From NCBI RefSeq assembly GCF_013911085.1, contig NZ_JACERN010000033.1, positions 124,001-188,000 on the forward strand: a DNA stretch of 64,000 nt. Reading direction: 5' to 3'. Below are positions 25,279-32,667 of the stretch, in pieces. The stretch comes from Aquitalea aquatica. GTDB taxonomy: Bacteria > Pseudomonadota > Gammaproteobacteria > Burkholderiales > Chromobacteriaceae. A program made the translations under genes and the position numbers. How positions within the stretch are numbered: position 1 is the first letter of the stretch; each line of letters opens with the position of its first letter. A model generated the notes under the pieces. The model saw only the letters and a program-made list of their open reading frames with translations. It searched no databases and had not been told where the DNA came from.

Positions 25279-26207
25279 GCATCTTGTTTGTCTTTCCCGG
25301 CCAGGGCAGCCAGCGCCCCGGCATGCTGCAACAGCTACCGCAACACGCGGCCTGTCATGCGGTACTGGCCGAGGCCGAGGCCGTGCTGGGCAGTTCGCCG
25401 CACTTGCTGGATTCTGCCGCCGCGCTGCGCTCCACGGTGGCAGTACAGCTCTGCCTGCTGATTGCCGGCGTGGCCTCGGCCCGTCTGCTGCAAGCAGCAG
25501 GCATCCAGCCGCAGATGGTGGCTGGCTTGTCGATTGGTGCCTTTGCCGCCGCCGTAGTGGCCGAGGCGCTGCCGCTGGTCGATGCCCTGCGCCTGGTGCG
25601 GCGGCGTGGCCAGTTGATGGAGCAGGCCTATCCGCAGGGCTATGGCCTGTGCGCGGTATCCGGACTGGACCTGCCGCAGCTGGACAGCCTGCTGGCACAG
25701 CTGCGGGCTACCGGCAGCCCGCTCTATCTGGCCAATATCAATGCCGAGCGCCAACTGGTGGTGGCCGGCAGCGACACAGGCCTGCAGCAGCTGGCCAGCC
25801 TGATCCAGAGCAGTGGGGCCGGCCGCTGCCAGCGGCTGGACATCAGCGTGCCTTCGCACTGCAGCCTGCTGGATGAAGCTGCCAGCGCGCTGCATCAGGA
25901 TTTCATCCGCATCCGCCTGGCCGCGCCACGGCTGGACTACCTCAGCGCCAGCGCCGCCCGCCTACTGCGGCGGCCCGAGCAGATTGCCGATGATCTGGCC
26001 GGCAATATGGCGCGGCTGGTGCGCTGGCACGACTGTAGCCGACTGGCTTATGAACGCGGCGCACGGCTGGCGGTGGAAATGCTGCCTGGCAGCACCCTGA
26101 GCAAGTTGCTTGCTGCGGTATTTGAAGACGGCACCGCACTGGCCCTGGCCACCACCCGGCTGGACAGCCTGCAAGCCCAGGCCAGCCGGCTGCAGGCTCA
26201 GGACTGA
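25275..26207 (+). CDS. mdcH: Malonyl-CoA:ACP malonyltransferase of malonate decarboxylase
   Basis: 310 residues, FabD-like acyltransferase that primes the decarboxylase with malonyl. FPGQGSQ opens the protein and VAGLSIGAF contains the catalytic S86 (GLSIG in place of FabD GHSLG, usual for MdcH). A catalytic His follows in SVPSHCSLLD. Last gene of the operon; it converges with the aminotransferase gene six bases away, with no hairpin between. Confidence 0.93.
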   Translation: MSILFVFPGQGSQRPGMLQQLPQHAACHAVLAEAEAVLGSSPHLLDSAAALRSTVAVQLCLLIAGVASARLLQAAGIQPQMVAGLSIGAFAAAVVAEALPLVDALRLVRRRGQLMEQAYPQGYGLCAVSGLDLPQLDSLLAQLRATGSPLYLANINAERQLVVAGSDTGLQQLASLIQSSGAGRCQRLDISVPSHCSLLDEAASALHQDFIRIRLAAPRLDYLSASAARLLRRPEQIADDLAGNMARLVRWHDCSRLAYERGARLAVEMLPGSTLSKLLAAVFEDGTALALATTRLDSLQAQASRLQAQD

Positions 26208-26213
26208 TGCCGG

Positions 26214-27548
26214 CTACCGTGCGGCCAGCACCGCGTCCAGCGCATCCAGCAACAAGTCGGCATGTTCGCGGGCAAACGGCAGCTGCGGCCGCAGTTTGAG
26301 GATATTGCCGGCCGGTCCGGTGGCACTGAGCAGGATGCGCCGCTCGCGCAGCGCATTGACCACACGGCTGGCGGCGGCGGTGGCCGGCTGTTTGCCTTGA
26401 CGGTCGTTCACCAGTTCCACCCCAAGGAAAAAACCGGCACCGCGCACATCGCCGATCAGCTCGTGCTTGCCGGCCAGCGCCTGCAACCCTGCCTTGAGAT
26501 ACGCCCCGGTGACGTGGGCATTGTGCTGCAAGCCTTCTTGTTCGATCACCTCCAGCACGGCCATACCGGCGGCACAGGACACCGGATTGCCACCAAAGGT
26601 ATTGAAGTAGCGCACGCGGCTGCCAAAGGCATCGATGATGTCGGCACGCGCCGCCAGCCCGGCCAGCGGGTGACCATTGCCCATCGGCTTGCCCATGGTG
26701 ACGATGTCCGGCTGCACACCATGGCGCTGGAAGCCCCAGAAATGGCTGCCACTGCGGGCAAAGCCGGCCTGTACTTCGTCGGCAATGAACAAGCCGCCTG
26801 CTGCATGAATGGCATCGACCGCACCAGCCAGGAAACCGGGCGGGTCGGCAAACACGCCATCGCTGGTAAACAGCGTATCCACCAGCAGTGCAGCCGGGCG
26901 CAGGCCGTGGCGCTGCAGGTCGGCAATCGCCGCCTGCACATCGTGGGTAAAGCGCGTGGCGACATCCTCGCCGGCCACGCCACGGTAGCTATCCGGGGTG
27001 GGCACGGTACGCACATTCGGCCCCAGCGCCACGCCCTCGCCAAAAGCTGGCGAACAGGCCGCCACGCTACTGGTGACGCCATGGTAGGCATGGGCGGTGA
27101 CAATCACCCCTTGCCCACCGGTGAAATTGCTCGCCAGCCGCAAGGCCAGATCGTTGGCCTCGCTGCCGGTACAGGTAAACATGGCCTGATGACCCGGCAT
27201 GGCCAGAGTGGCCAGCAGGCGCTCGGCATAATCGACAATGCCTTCATCCAGGTAACGGGTATGGGTGTTGAGCGTGGCCGCCTGGCGGGCAATGGCCTGC
27301 ACCACCTGCGGATGGCTATGCCCTACCGAGGCGACATTGTTGTAGACATCCAGATAGGGCTGGCCGGCGGCGTCGTACAGCCACACCCCCTCGCCGCGCA
27401 GCAGATGCAAGGGCTGCTGATAGAACAGGCGATATGCCTGCCCCAGTGCCTGTTGGCGACGGCGGATCAGCGCCTGCTCACGGGCAGGCAGGCTGGCCAG
27501 CGTGCCCGGATCAAAGGCATTGGCCATGCGTTGGTCTGGCGGATTCAT
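26214..27548 (-). CDS. Class III aminotransferase / phospho-lyase
   Basis: 444 residues, fold-type I PLP enzyme of class III. TGSEANDLALRLA binds the PLP phosphate, D257 in IADEVQAGF binds the pyridine nitrogen, and K287 in MGKPMGNGHPLAG forms the Schiff base. The closest subgroup by these segments is the AGXT2L (ethanolamine-phosphate / 5-phosphohydroxy-L-lysine phospho-lyase) group, which eliminates phosphate rather than transaminating. Its coupling to a kinase of the hydroxylysine-kinase type supports a phospho-lyase. The start at 27548 overlaps the kinase stop (ATGA). Third gene of an SDR-kinase-lyase operon. Confidence 0.75.
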   Translation of the reverse strand: MNPPDQRMANAFDPGTLASLPAREQALIRRRQQALGQAYRLFYQQPLHLLRGEGVWLYDAAGQPYLDVYNNVASVGHSHPQVVQAIARQAATLNTHTRYLDEGIVDYAERLLATLAMPGHQAMFTCTGSEANDLALRLASNFTGGQGVIVTAHAYHGVTSSVAACSPAFGEGVALGPNVRTVPTPDSYRGVAGEDVATRFTHDVQAAIADLQRHGLRPAALLVDTLFTSDGVFADPPGFLAGAVDAIHAAGGLFIADEVQAGFARSGSHFWGFQRHGVQPDIVTMGKPMGNGHPLAGLAARADIIDAFGSRVRYFNTFGGNPVSCAAGMAVLEVIEQEGLQHNAHVTGAYLKAGLQALAGKHELIGDVRGAGFFLGVELVNDRQGKQPATAAASRVVNALRERRILLSATGPAGNILKLRPQLPFAREHADLLLDALDAVLAAR

Positions 27549-28627
27549 GCTGCTCCTTTCGTCTGGCACAACTGCTGCAGATAGGCGGTGGCGCGTGCCG
27601 GGCCGAATGCGGCCAGCCGTTGCAGGCCATCCCAGCTCAGGCCGTTGTTGCGCAGGATATAACTGCGATTTTCCGGATAACGTGCCGCCCGCCAGCCGGT
27701 GATGGTGACCGTCATGCACAGCCGGGTCATGATCAAGGAATACAGCAGATCAATTTCGCCCGGCAGCAAGGGACAGACCGCGTGGTAGCCGGCAATCAGC
27801 TCGCCGGCACTATCCAGCGGATTGGCGGTGGTGGACAGCTGGTAGGAACAGGCCACCGCCAGCTCGTTGATCAAGGGTGCTTCCACCATGTCACCAAAGT
27901 CGATCAGGCCGGCGGTGCTGATCTGGTCTTGCGCATCCACCAGCACATTGTGCGGGTTCAGGTCATTGTGAATCACCTGCCGGCGCAGTCCACCCAGCTG
28001 CGGCTGCACCTGCTGCATGAACTGCGCCAGCCAGTCGGCCAGCACCGCCTTTTGCGGCCCGTCCGGGGTTTCCGCCAGCAAGGGCTGCAGCCGCTGGGCA
28101 TGCTGGATATCCCACAACAGCGGGTGATGGGCTGCCGGGTGGGCATAGTCGCGCAAGGCATTGTCCAGCCGGCCCAGCGTCTGCCCCAGATGACGGCGCT
28201 GGGCCGCACTGCGCTGAGTCTGGTGCAAGGGCTGGCCGGCCAGATAACTGAGCAGGCGCAGCACGCGCAGGCTGCCATCGACCATTTCGACCAGGGCATA
28301 GGGCTGGCCATCGCGGCGTGGCAGCAACTGCGGAATGGGCAGGGTCGGGTCCTGCGCCAGCGCGTGCAGCAAGGCACGGCTCTGGAAATCGGTAACGGCG
28401 CGGTCCTCCGCCGGGTGGCTCAGCTTCAACACATATTCGCGGCCATCGTAGCCACGGATGTGGAAATTGGCATCGCGCTCGCTATTGAGCGGGCTGGCCA
28501 CACCGCGCAGGCCGTAATGCTGCCACAGCAAGGCGGTGGCCTCGCTGCACTCCACCGGCGCGGCGGCGGTGGAAAACAGCTGATCGATCACGCCTTCGGA
28601 CACCTCTGCGGACACGGTTTCAGACAT
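27545..28627 (-). CDS. APH-family small-molecule kinase, hydroxylysine-kinase-like
   Basis: 360 residues, aminoglycoside-phosphotransferase fold. An N-terminal NSERDANFHIRGYDGREYVLK nucleotide-binding region (quoted in part) is followed by the catalytic loop HNDLNPHNVLV (H220, D222, N227) and DFG at 243-245. LIDFGDMVEAPLINELAVA is typical of the hydroxylysine kinase (HYKK/AGPHD1) group and of the kinase half of kinase-aminotransferase fusions. Likely it phosphorylates a hydroxy-amine such as 5-hydroxylysine, and the adjacent PLP enzyme removes the phosphate. Substrate is inferred, not shown. Start overlaps the SDR stop by 8 bases. Confidence 0.7.
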   Translation of the reverse strand: MSETVSAEVSEGVIDQLFSTAAAPVECSEATALLWQHYGLRGVASPLNSERDANFHIRGYDGREYVLKLSHPAEDRAVTDFQSRALLHALAQDPTLPIPQLLPRRDGQPYALVEMVDGSLRVLRLLSYLAGQPLHQTQRSAAQRRHLGQTLGRLDNALRDYAHPAAHHPLLWDIQHAQRLQPLLAETPDGPQKAVLADWLAQFMQQVQPQLGGLRRQVIHNDLNPHNVLVDAQDQISTAGLIDFGDMVEAPLINELAVACSYQLSTTANPLDSAGELIAGYHAVCPLLPGEIDLLYSLIMTRLCMTVTITGWRAARYPENRSYILRNNGLSWDGLQRLAAFGPARATAYLQQLCQTKGAA

Positions 28628-29360
28628 GCTGGCCACCGTTGATGTGGATTTCCGAGCCGTTGATATAAGAAGAATGGCCAGAGCAAAGGAAATAAATGGC
28701 CTCGGCCACTTCATGCGGCGTACCCAGGCGGTGCATCGGCACATCACGCTCGATAATGCGGGCGGTATCCGGTGACAGGATGGCGGTGTCGATTTCGCCC
28801 GGCGCAATGGCATTGGCGCGGATGCCATGCGGGCCGAACTCGTGCGCCAGCTCGCGGGTGAGTGCCGCCAAGCCGGCCTTGGAGGCGGCATAGGCCACGC
28901 CGGCAAACGGGTGCACGCGCGAGCCGGCAATGGACGTGACATTGACAATGGAGCCCTGCCCCTGTTTCAGCTCGGCAAACAAGCCACGCGCCAGCAAGGC
29001 GGTGGACACCAGATTCACATTCAGCACCCGGCTCCAGTCATCGGCAGCGCTGGCCAGAATGCCCAGCCGCTCACCCTGCGGCCCCTTGGGCGAGATACCG
29101 GCGTTGTTCACCAGCGCGTGCAGCTCGCCATTTGGCAGGCGGCTTTGTACTTCGGCAATCAGCTGGTCGAGGCAGGACAGGTCGGACAAATCGGCCTGGA
29201 TATGGCTTTGCCGTGCCGATGGCCACAGGCAGGCCTCGGAAAATGGCTGGCGTGACACGGTGAAAATCTGCCAGTCATGCTCCTGAAACAGCTTGACCGT
29301 GGCATGGCCGATGCCGCGACTGGCACCAGTCAACAACATATAGCGGGTAGATGGGGACAT
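28620..29360 (-). CDS. Short-chain dehydrogenase/reductase
   Basis: 246 residues, classical SDR. NAD(P) site TGASRGIG at 11-18, structural NNAG at 85-88, catalytic S143, Y157 and K161. The C-terminal SSYINGSEIHINGG is usual. First gene of the operon with the kinase and PLP lyase, and divergent from a GntR regulator. Its substrate is unknown; context suggests it acts on the hydroxy or aldehyde intermediate of the same pathway. Confidence 0.85.
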   Translation of the reverse strand: MSPSTRYMLLTGASRGIGHATVKLFQEHDWQIFTVSRQPFSEACLWPSARQSHIQADLSDLSCLDQLIAEVQSRLPNGELHALVNNAGISPKGPQGERLGILASAADDWSRVLNVNLVSTALLARGLFAELKQGQGSIVNVTSIAGSRVHPFAGVAYAASKAGLAALTRELAHEFGPHGIRANAIAPGEIDTAILSPDTARIIERDVPMHRLGTPHEVAEAIYFLCSGHSSYINGSEIHINGGQHV

Positions 29361-29412
29361 GGCATTACTCCTGTCAGCGTGATATCGACGACGGCACGCG
29401 GCTGAATCAAAT

Positions 29413-29426
29413 TATGATGCATCATA
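29413..29426. promoter_or_regulatory. Perfect 14-bp palindrome, likely GntR operator
   Basis: TATGATGCATCATA lies centrally in the 133-base region between the divergent SDR operon and the GntR gene. FadR-subfamily GntR dimers bind dyads of this size. It is the obvious candidate site for shared control. Confidence 0.55.
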
Positions 29427-29493
29427 TTTGCTGCATTTCCATCTGGCAAGCACGGTGTTACCATGCCGCCATCACCCTTTCGTCCGCTGCGCC

Positions 29494-30165
29494 ATGCACT
29501 ACCAACTCGACACCCTGGAACACGACAATCTGGGCAGCACGGTCTACCAGCTGCTGTGCAATGACTTGCTGCAAGGCCGGCTGCAGCCTGGCGCACGGCT
29601 GAAAATCCGCGAACTGGCCGAGCAACTGGGCACCAGCGTCACCCCGGTGCGTGATGCCATCCTGCGGCTGGTGCAGGAGCAGGCGCTGGCCATGCAATCG
29701 CCGCGCGACATTCGCGTGCCCTACATGACGGTGGAGCGTTATCTGGAAATACGCGCCATCCGCATCCGGCTGGAAGGGCTGGCGGCGGAAACCGCCGCGA
29801 CCAAGGCACAGCCAGCCGACATCACCCGGCTGGAAGAGATCGTAGCGCGCAATGCTGTGGCCATGACCGCGCAGGACATCGCGCTGGGCTGCGCGCTGAA
29901 CCAGCAGTTTCACTTTGCCCTGGTCGACATTGCCGGCCTGCCCTTCCTGCACGGCATTCTTTACCGCATCTGGCTGCAAATGGGGCCGCTGATCGCTGCC
30001 GTCTACCAGCAAGGGGGCAGCGCCATGCTGGATTATCACTACCCGGTGATGGCAGCAATGCGCCAAGGCGATGGCGCGGCGGCGGCACTGGCCATTGGCG
30101 ACGATATTCTCAGCGGTGGCCAGGCCATCCTGCTGCATCTGCAAGCCCGCCAGAGCGCCGGCTGA
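29494..30165 (+). CDS. GntR-family regulator, FCD (FadR) subfamily
   Basis: 223 residues. N-terminal winged helix with GARLKIRELAEQLGTSVTPVRDAI (quoted region ~35-60) and a C-terminal all-helical FCD ligand domain whose metal/ligand residues include an R-x-x-(I/L)-E at 80-90 and H residues near NQQFHFAL and YHYPVMAAM. Probably a repressor of the divergent SDR-kinase-lyase operon relieved by a pathway metabolite. The start at 29494 gives the family length; the frame extends upstream through the operator region and should not be used. Confidence 0.88.
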   Translation: MHYQLDTLEHDNLGSTVYQLLCNDLLQGRLQPGARLKIRELAEQLGTSVTPVRDAILRLVQEQALAMQSPRDIRVPYMTVERYLEIRAIRIRLEGLAAETAATKAQPADITRLEEIVARNAVAMTAQDIALGCALNQQFHFALVDIAGLPFLHGILYRIWLQMGPLIAAVYQQGGSAMLDYHYPVMAAMRQGDGAAAALAIGDDILSGGQAILLHLQARQSAG

Positions 30166-30313
30166 CGGATTTCCGCACGGCCGACACCGCAACATCGGCG
30201 GTCCGCCGTATCAATCCGGAAAAACACCTTTCATTTCAATGATTTGAACAGGCCATTTCAGGCACGATGTTTGCAATACACAGCTGCGTTCGTTCTTGCA
30301 GAAAGCTGCTGCC

Positions 30314-30502
30314 ATGACATTCAAACTGCTGTGCACCCTGTTTATTACCTCCCTGCTGGCCGGCACCCTCAAGGCCGGCCCGCTGGCCGAGCAATCCAGC
30401 CTGTCGCTGCTGGCCATCCTGCTGCTGATGACGGCGCTGAACGCCGTGGTCTATGTACTGATCCGTCTGCTATTCCTCAAGCTGGCCCCACGCGGCGAAT
30501 AA
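30314..30502 (+). CDS. Small membrane protein
   Basis: 62 residues with two hydrophobic segments (about 4-22 and 34-55), the first possibly a signal peptide, and a short charged tail. Starts at the ATG at 30314; no strong ribosome site. Unknown function. Followed directly by an exceptional perfect hairpin. Confidence 0.5.
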   Translation: MTFKLLCTLFITSLLAGTLKAGPLAEQSSLSLLAILLLMTALNAVVYVLIRLLFLKLAPRGE

Positions 30503-30513
30503 GCGGCAGCGGC

Positions 30514-30558
30514 CCAGACGTGACAAGGCCCGGCTATGCCGGGCCTTGTCACGTCTGG
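30514..30558. terminator. Perfect 21-bp inverted repeat with 3-base loop
   Basis: Arms 30514-30534 and 30538-30558 are fully complementary around a TAT loop; the core AAGGCCCGGC/GCCGGGCCTT looks like a terminator stem, but no T-run follows on either side. Longer and more perfect than any other hairpin in the window. Confidence 0.6.
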
Positions 30559-30616
30559 CACTACCATCAGCAGAGGCATGCTGCAACCACTGCCTGCTGC
30601 TGCAAACAGCAATAAC

Positions 30617-30642
30617 AGGCTGGTCGGTTTCCTGACCAGCCT
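30617..30642 (-). terminator. Terminator of the AEC carrier gene
   Basis: Read on the minus strand, AGGCTGGTC pairs with GACCAGCCT and is followed by a T-rich stretch. It lies 17 bases beyond the carrier stop codon. Confidence 0.6.
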
Positions 30643-30658
30643 TTGCAACACCGTCCAC

Positions 30659-31600
30659 TCAGGCCATCAGGTAAATCAGCGCCGCTTCACCAAACACACC
30701 AATCACCGTCCCCACCAGTACCGAGTGCGAGGCATGCAGGGCGTAGGTCTGGTTGCGCACGGCAAACATCGAGGCGGCAATCGCCGTCGGCACCGCTCCC
30801 ACGATCAAGGCCTGGCGGGCAAACTCGGCATCCACGCCAAACAGCAGGACACCCAGCAGCATCAGCGCCGGCTGCAGGAAATTCTTCATCGCCACATTAC
30901 CCACCACATGGCCGTTGAACGCCGGTTTTTCGCCGCAGAACATCAGGCCCAGCGCCAGCAAGGACACGCCACCGGCCGCCTTGGCCAGCATGTCCACACT
31001 CTCCTGCACTGCCGCCGGCAGGTGCAGATGATTGAAGCTCAGCACCACCCCCAGAATGGGCAGCCAGACAATCTGATTAGACAGGGTCTTCACCATGCTC
31101 TGTTTCAGCATGGTCACCACCCCATCATCACTGCCAGAGGCGGACATTTCGCCACAGCGGCACAGCACGATGGTCAGCGGCAGGATGATAAAGCTGGTGA
31201 TCAGGTTGCCAATCAGTACCGCGATAAAGCCCTGCGGCCCGCACACCTGCTGCAGAATGGGCGCGCCAAAGTAGGCCATATCGGGAAAGGTACAGACCAG
31301 CGCCTGGATGGCGCTGCTTTTCAGATCACTACGGTAGTAATAACGCCCAGCCAGCAAGGCCAGGACGTAAGTGCCGACAAAGCCAAAGGTCAGGCACAAG
31401 ATAAACGGCACATTCTGGATGCGCTCCGGCGGCGTTTTCAGCGCGCCGATAAATAGCGAACAAGGCAAGGCATAGCGCATCACCAGCGTGGCCAACACGC
31501 TGACATCCGCCTGACGGAAATAGCCACGCTGCCCGCCAAACCAGCCCAACATCATCAACAGCACCACTGGCAGCAGTGCCGTGCTCATCGTTCCCAGCAT
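30659..31600 (-). CDS. AEC-family dicarboxylate (malonate/malate-type) permease
   Basis: 313 residues with about ten hydrophobic segments in two five-helix halves, the auxin-efflux-carrier (AEC) fold that includes the malonate carrier MdcF and malate permeases. The short hydrophilic central loop and the conserved FPDMAYFGAPIL and GNLITSFIILPL segments are family features. The start at 31600 has AAGGAG eight bases upstream. It could serve the mdc operon 4 kb away, which lacks its own mdcF. However, it has a sigma-54 promoter with DctD-like sites and is divergent from a fumarate-reductase-like operon, which argues for C4-dicarboxylates. Substrate is undecided. Confidence 0.8.
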   Translation of the reverse strand: MLGTMSTALLPVVLLMMLGWFGGQRGYFRQADVSVLATLVMRYALPCSLFIGALKTPPERIQNVPFILCLTFGFVGTYVLALLAGRYYYRSDLKSSAIQALVCTFPDMAYFGAPILQQVCGPQGFIAVLIGNLITSFIILPLTIVLCRCGEMSASGSDDGVVTMLKQSMVKTLSNQIVWLPILGVVLSFNHLHLPAAVQESVDMLAKAAGGVSLLALGLMFCGEKPAFNGHVVGNVAMKNFLQPALMLLGVLLFGVDAEFARQALIVGAVPTAIAASMFAVRNQTYALHASHSVLVGTVIGVFGEAALIYLMA

Positions 31601-31644
31601 GTTATTGCTCCTTATTTCTGCAAAGTGTCTCTCACCACTTGCAT

Positions 31645-31660
31645 AGCAAGGCGCATGCCA
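31645..31660 (-). promoter_or_regulatory. Sigma-54 promoter of the AEC carrier
   Basis: On the minus strand TGGCATGCGCCTTGCT matches the -24/-12 consensus TGGCACG-N4-TTGCW with one change. It lies 45 bases before the start codon, an appropriate distance. Confidence 0.65.
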
Positions 31661-31723
31661 TCGCACAACAACAACAAGTCATTGATTTTAATAAACAAAT
31701 AAACACATCTCGCCGCCACAGTA

Positions 31724-31765
31724 CGGTTTCCCGCGAATCCGTCGCGCCCAGCGCGCGGAAAACCG
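31724..31765. promoter_or_regulatory. Enhancer-like site pair 1 (CGG-N4-CCG)
   Basis: CGG-TTTC-CCG (31724-31733) and CGG-AAAA-CCG (31756-31765, extended GCGG...CCGC) lie 32 bases apart, 64-105 bases upstream of the AEC sigma-54 promoter. The shape resembles rhizobial DctD sites (GCGG-AAAT-CCGC, from memory). Confidence 0.5.
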
Positions 31766-31802
31766 CACGCGCCAGCCAAGCCCACTGCCCCCAAGCCAGA
31801 CA

Positions 31803-31845
31803 GGGTTTTCCGTCGATCCGGCCATGACAAAAACACGGAATTCCG
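31803..31845. promoter_or_regulatory. Enhancer-like site pair 2 (SGG-N4-CCG)
   Basis: GGG-TTTT-CCG (31803-31812) and CGG-AATT-CCG (31836-31845, perfect palindrome) lie 33 bases apart, 77-120 bases upstream of the sigma-54 promoter at 31922. Same form and spacing as pair 1, nearer to the other promoter. Confidence 0.5.
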
Positions 31846-31921
31846 ACGCCCACCAGCTCTGCACGCAGCAAAAATTTGCCATTTTTCTTTATTTTCAACA
31901 ACTTGCCAAATCACAAGGCGG

Positions 31922-31937
31922 TGGCACGCTCCTTGCA
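31922..31937 (+). promoter_or_regulatory. Sigma-54 promoter of the Fe-S/flavoprotein/NuoF operon
   Basis: TGGCACGCTCCTTGCA is a full match to the -24/-12 consensus, 83 bases before the first start codon. Confidence 0.8.
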
Positions 31938-32019
31938 AAGCCCCGACCAAGGGCCAGGCCATCCACCCGCCGGCGATCCGCACGGGCCGGTGGCCAGCAC
32001 CACAGCAAAGGAAATCCCC

Positions 32020-32667
32020 ATGAGTGAAACCATCTGCATCAGCATTGACGGCAAGGTGATGGCCGCACAGCCAGGCGACTCCATCCTGCAAACCCGGCTG
32101 CACGGCCCCGAGGCCGTTACCGCCAATATCGGCTGCATGGGCCAGGGGGTGTGCGGCTCCTGTCGCTGCCTGGTCCGCAAGGCCGGCGAGCGCGAAACCG
32201 TCAGCCGGCTGGCCTGCGAAACCGAGGTGGAAGACGGCATGCAGGTCAGCTTCATCGACTACTACCAGCCCGACCACGTCCACCGTTATCGCCCGCATGA
32301 TCTGCGCGACGGCTGGCAGGCACTACCGCAACTGCAGCAGACCTTTCCCGAAACCGCCCACTGCCGCCACTGCGGCGGTTGCGACCGCGCCTGTCCGCGT
32401 GGCATCCCGGTGCAGCAAGGCATTGCCCTGGCCAGCCGTGGCGAGCTGCCCGCCGCTGCCGCGCTGTTCGACGCCTGCATCATGTGCAATCTGTGCACCC
32501 TGGCCTGCCCGGAAAACATCCGCCCCAATCATGTCGGGCTCTACCTGCGCCGCGCCCAGGCCATCCAGAACCTGCGCCCCGGCGACCTGTTGCGCCGACT
32601 GGATCAACAAGCCCGTGGCCAGTTGAGCATCGACACCACGGCCCATCTTGCAAGGAGCGAGTCATGA
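32020..32667 (+). CDS. SdhB/FrdB-like iron-sulfur protein
   Basis: 215 residues. The N-terminal plant-type ferredoxin domain has the [2Fe-2S] ligands in GCMGQGVCGSCRC (about 37-49) and a later RLAC. The C-terminal domain has two CxxCxxCxxxCP motifs (CRHCGGCDRACP and CIMCNLCTLACP) for two [4Fe-4S] clusters. This is the electron wire of succinate dehydrogenase/fumarate reductase-type enzymes. In contrast to SdhB (which has 2Fe, 4Fe and 3Fe clusters), both C-terminal motifs have four cysteines, as in soluble relatives. The ATG at 32020 follows AAGGAAA; overlaps the next gene by four bases. Confidence 0.85.
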   Translation: MSETICISIDGKVMAAQPGDSILQTRLHGPEAVTANIGCMGQGVCGSCRCLVRKAGERETVSRLACETEVEDGMQVSFIDYYQPDHVHRYRPHDLRDGWQALPQLQQTFPETAHCRHCGGCDRACPRGIPVQQGIALASRGELPAAAALFDACIMCNLCTLACPENIRPNHVGLYLRRAQAIQNLRPGDLLRRLDQQARGQLSIDTTAHLARSES

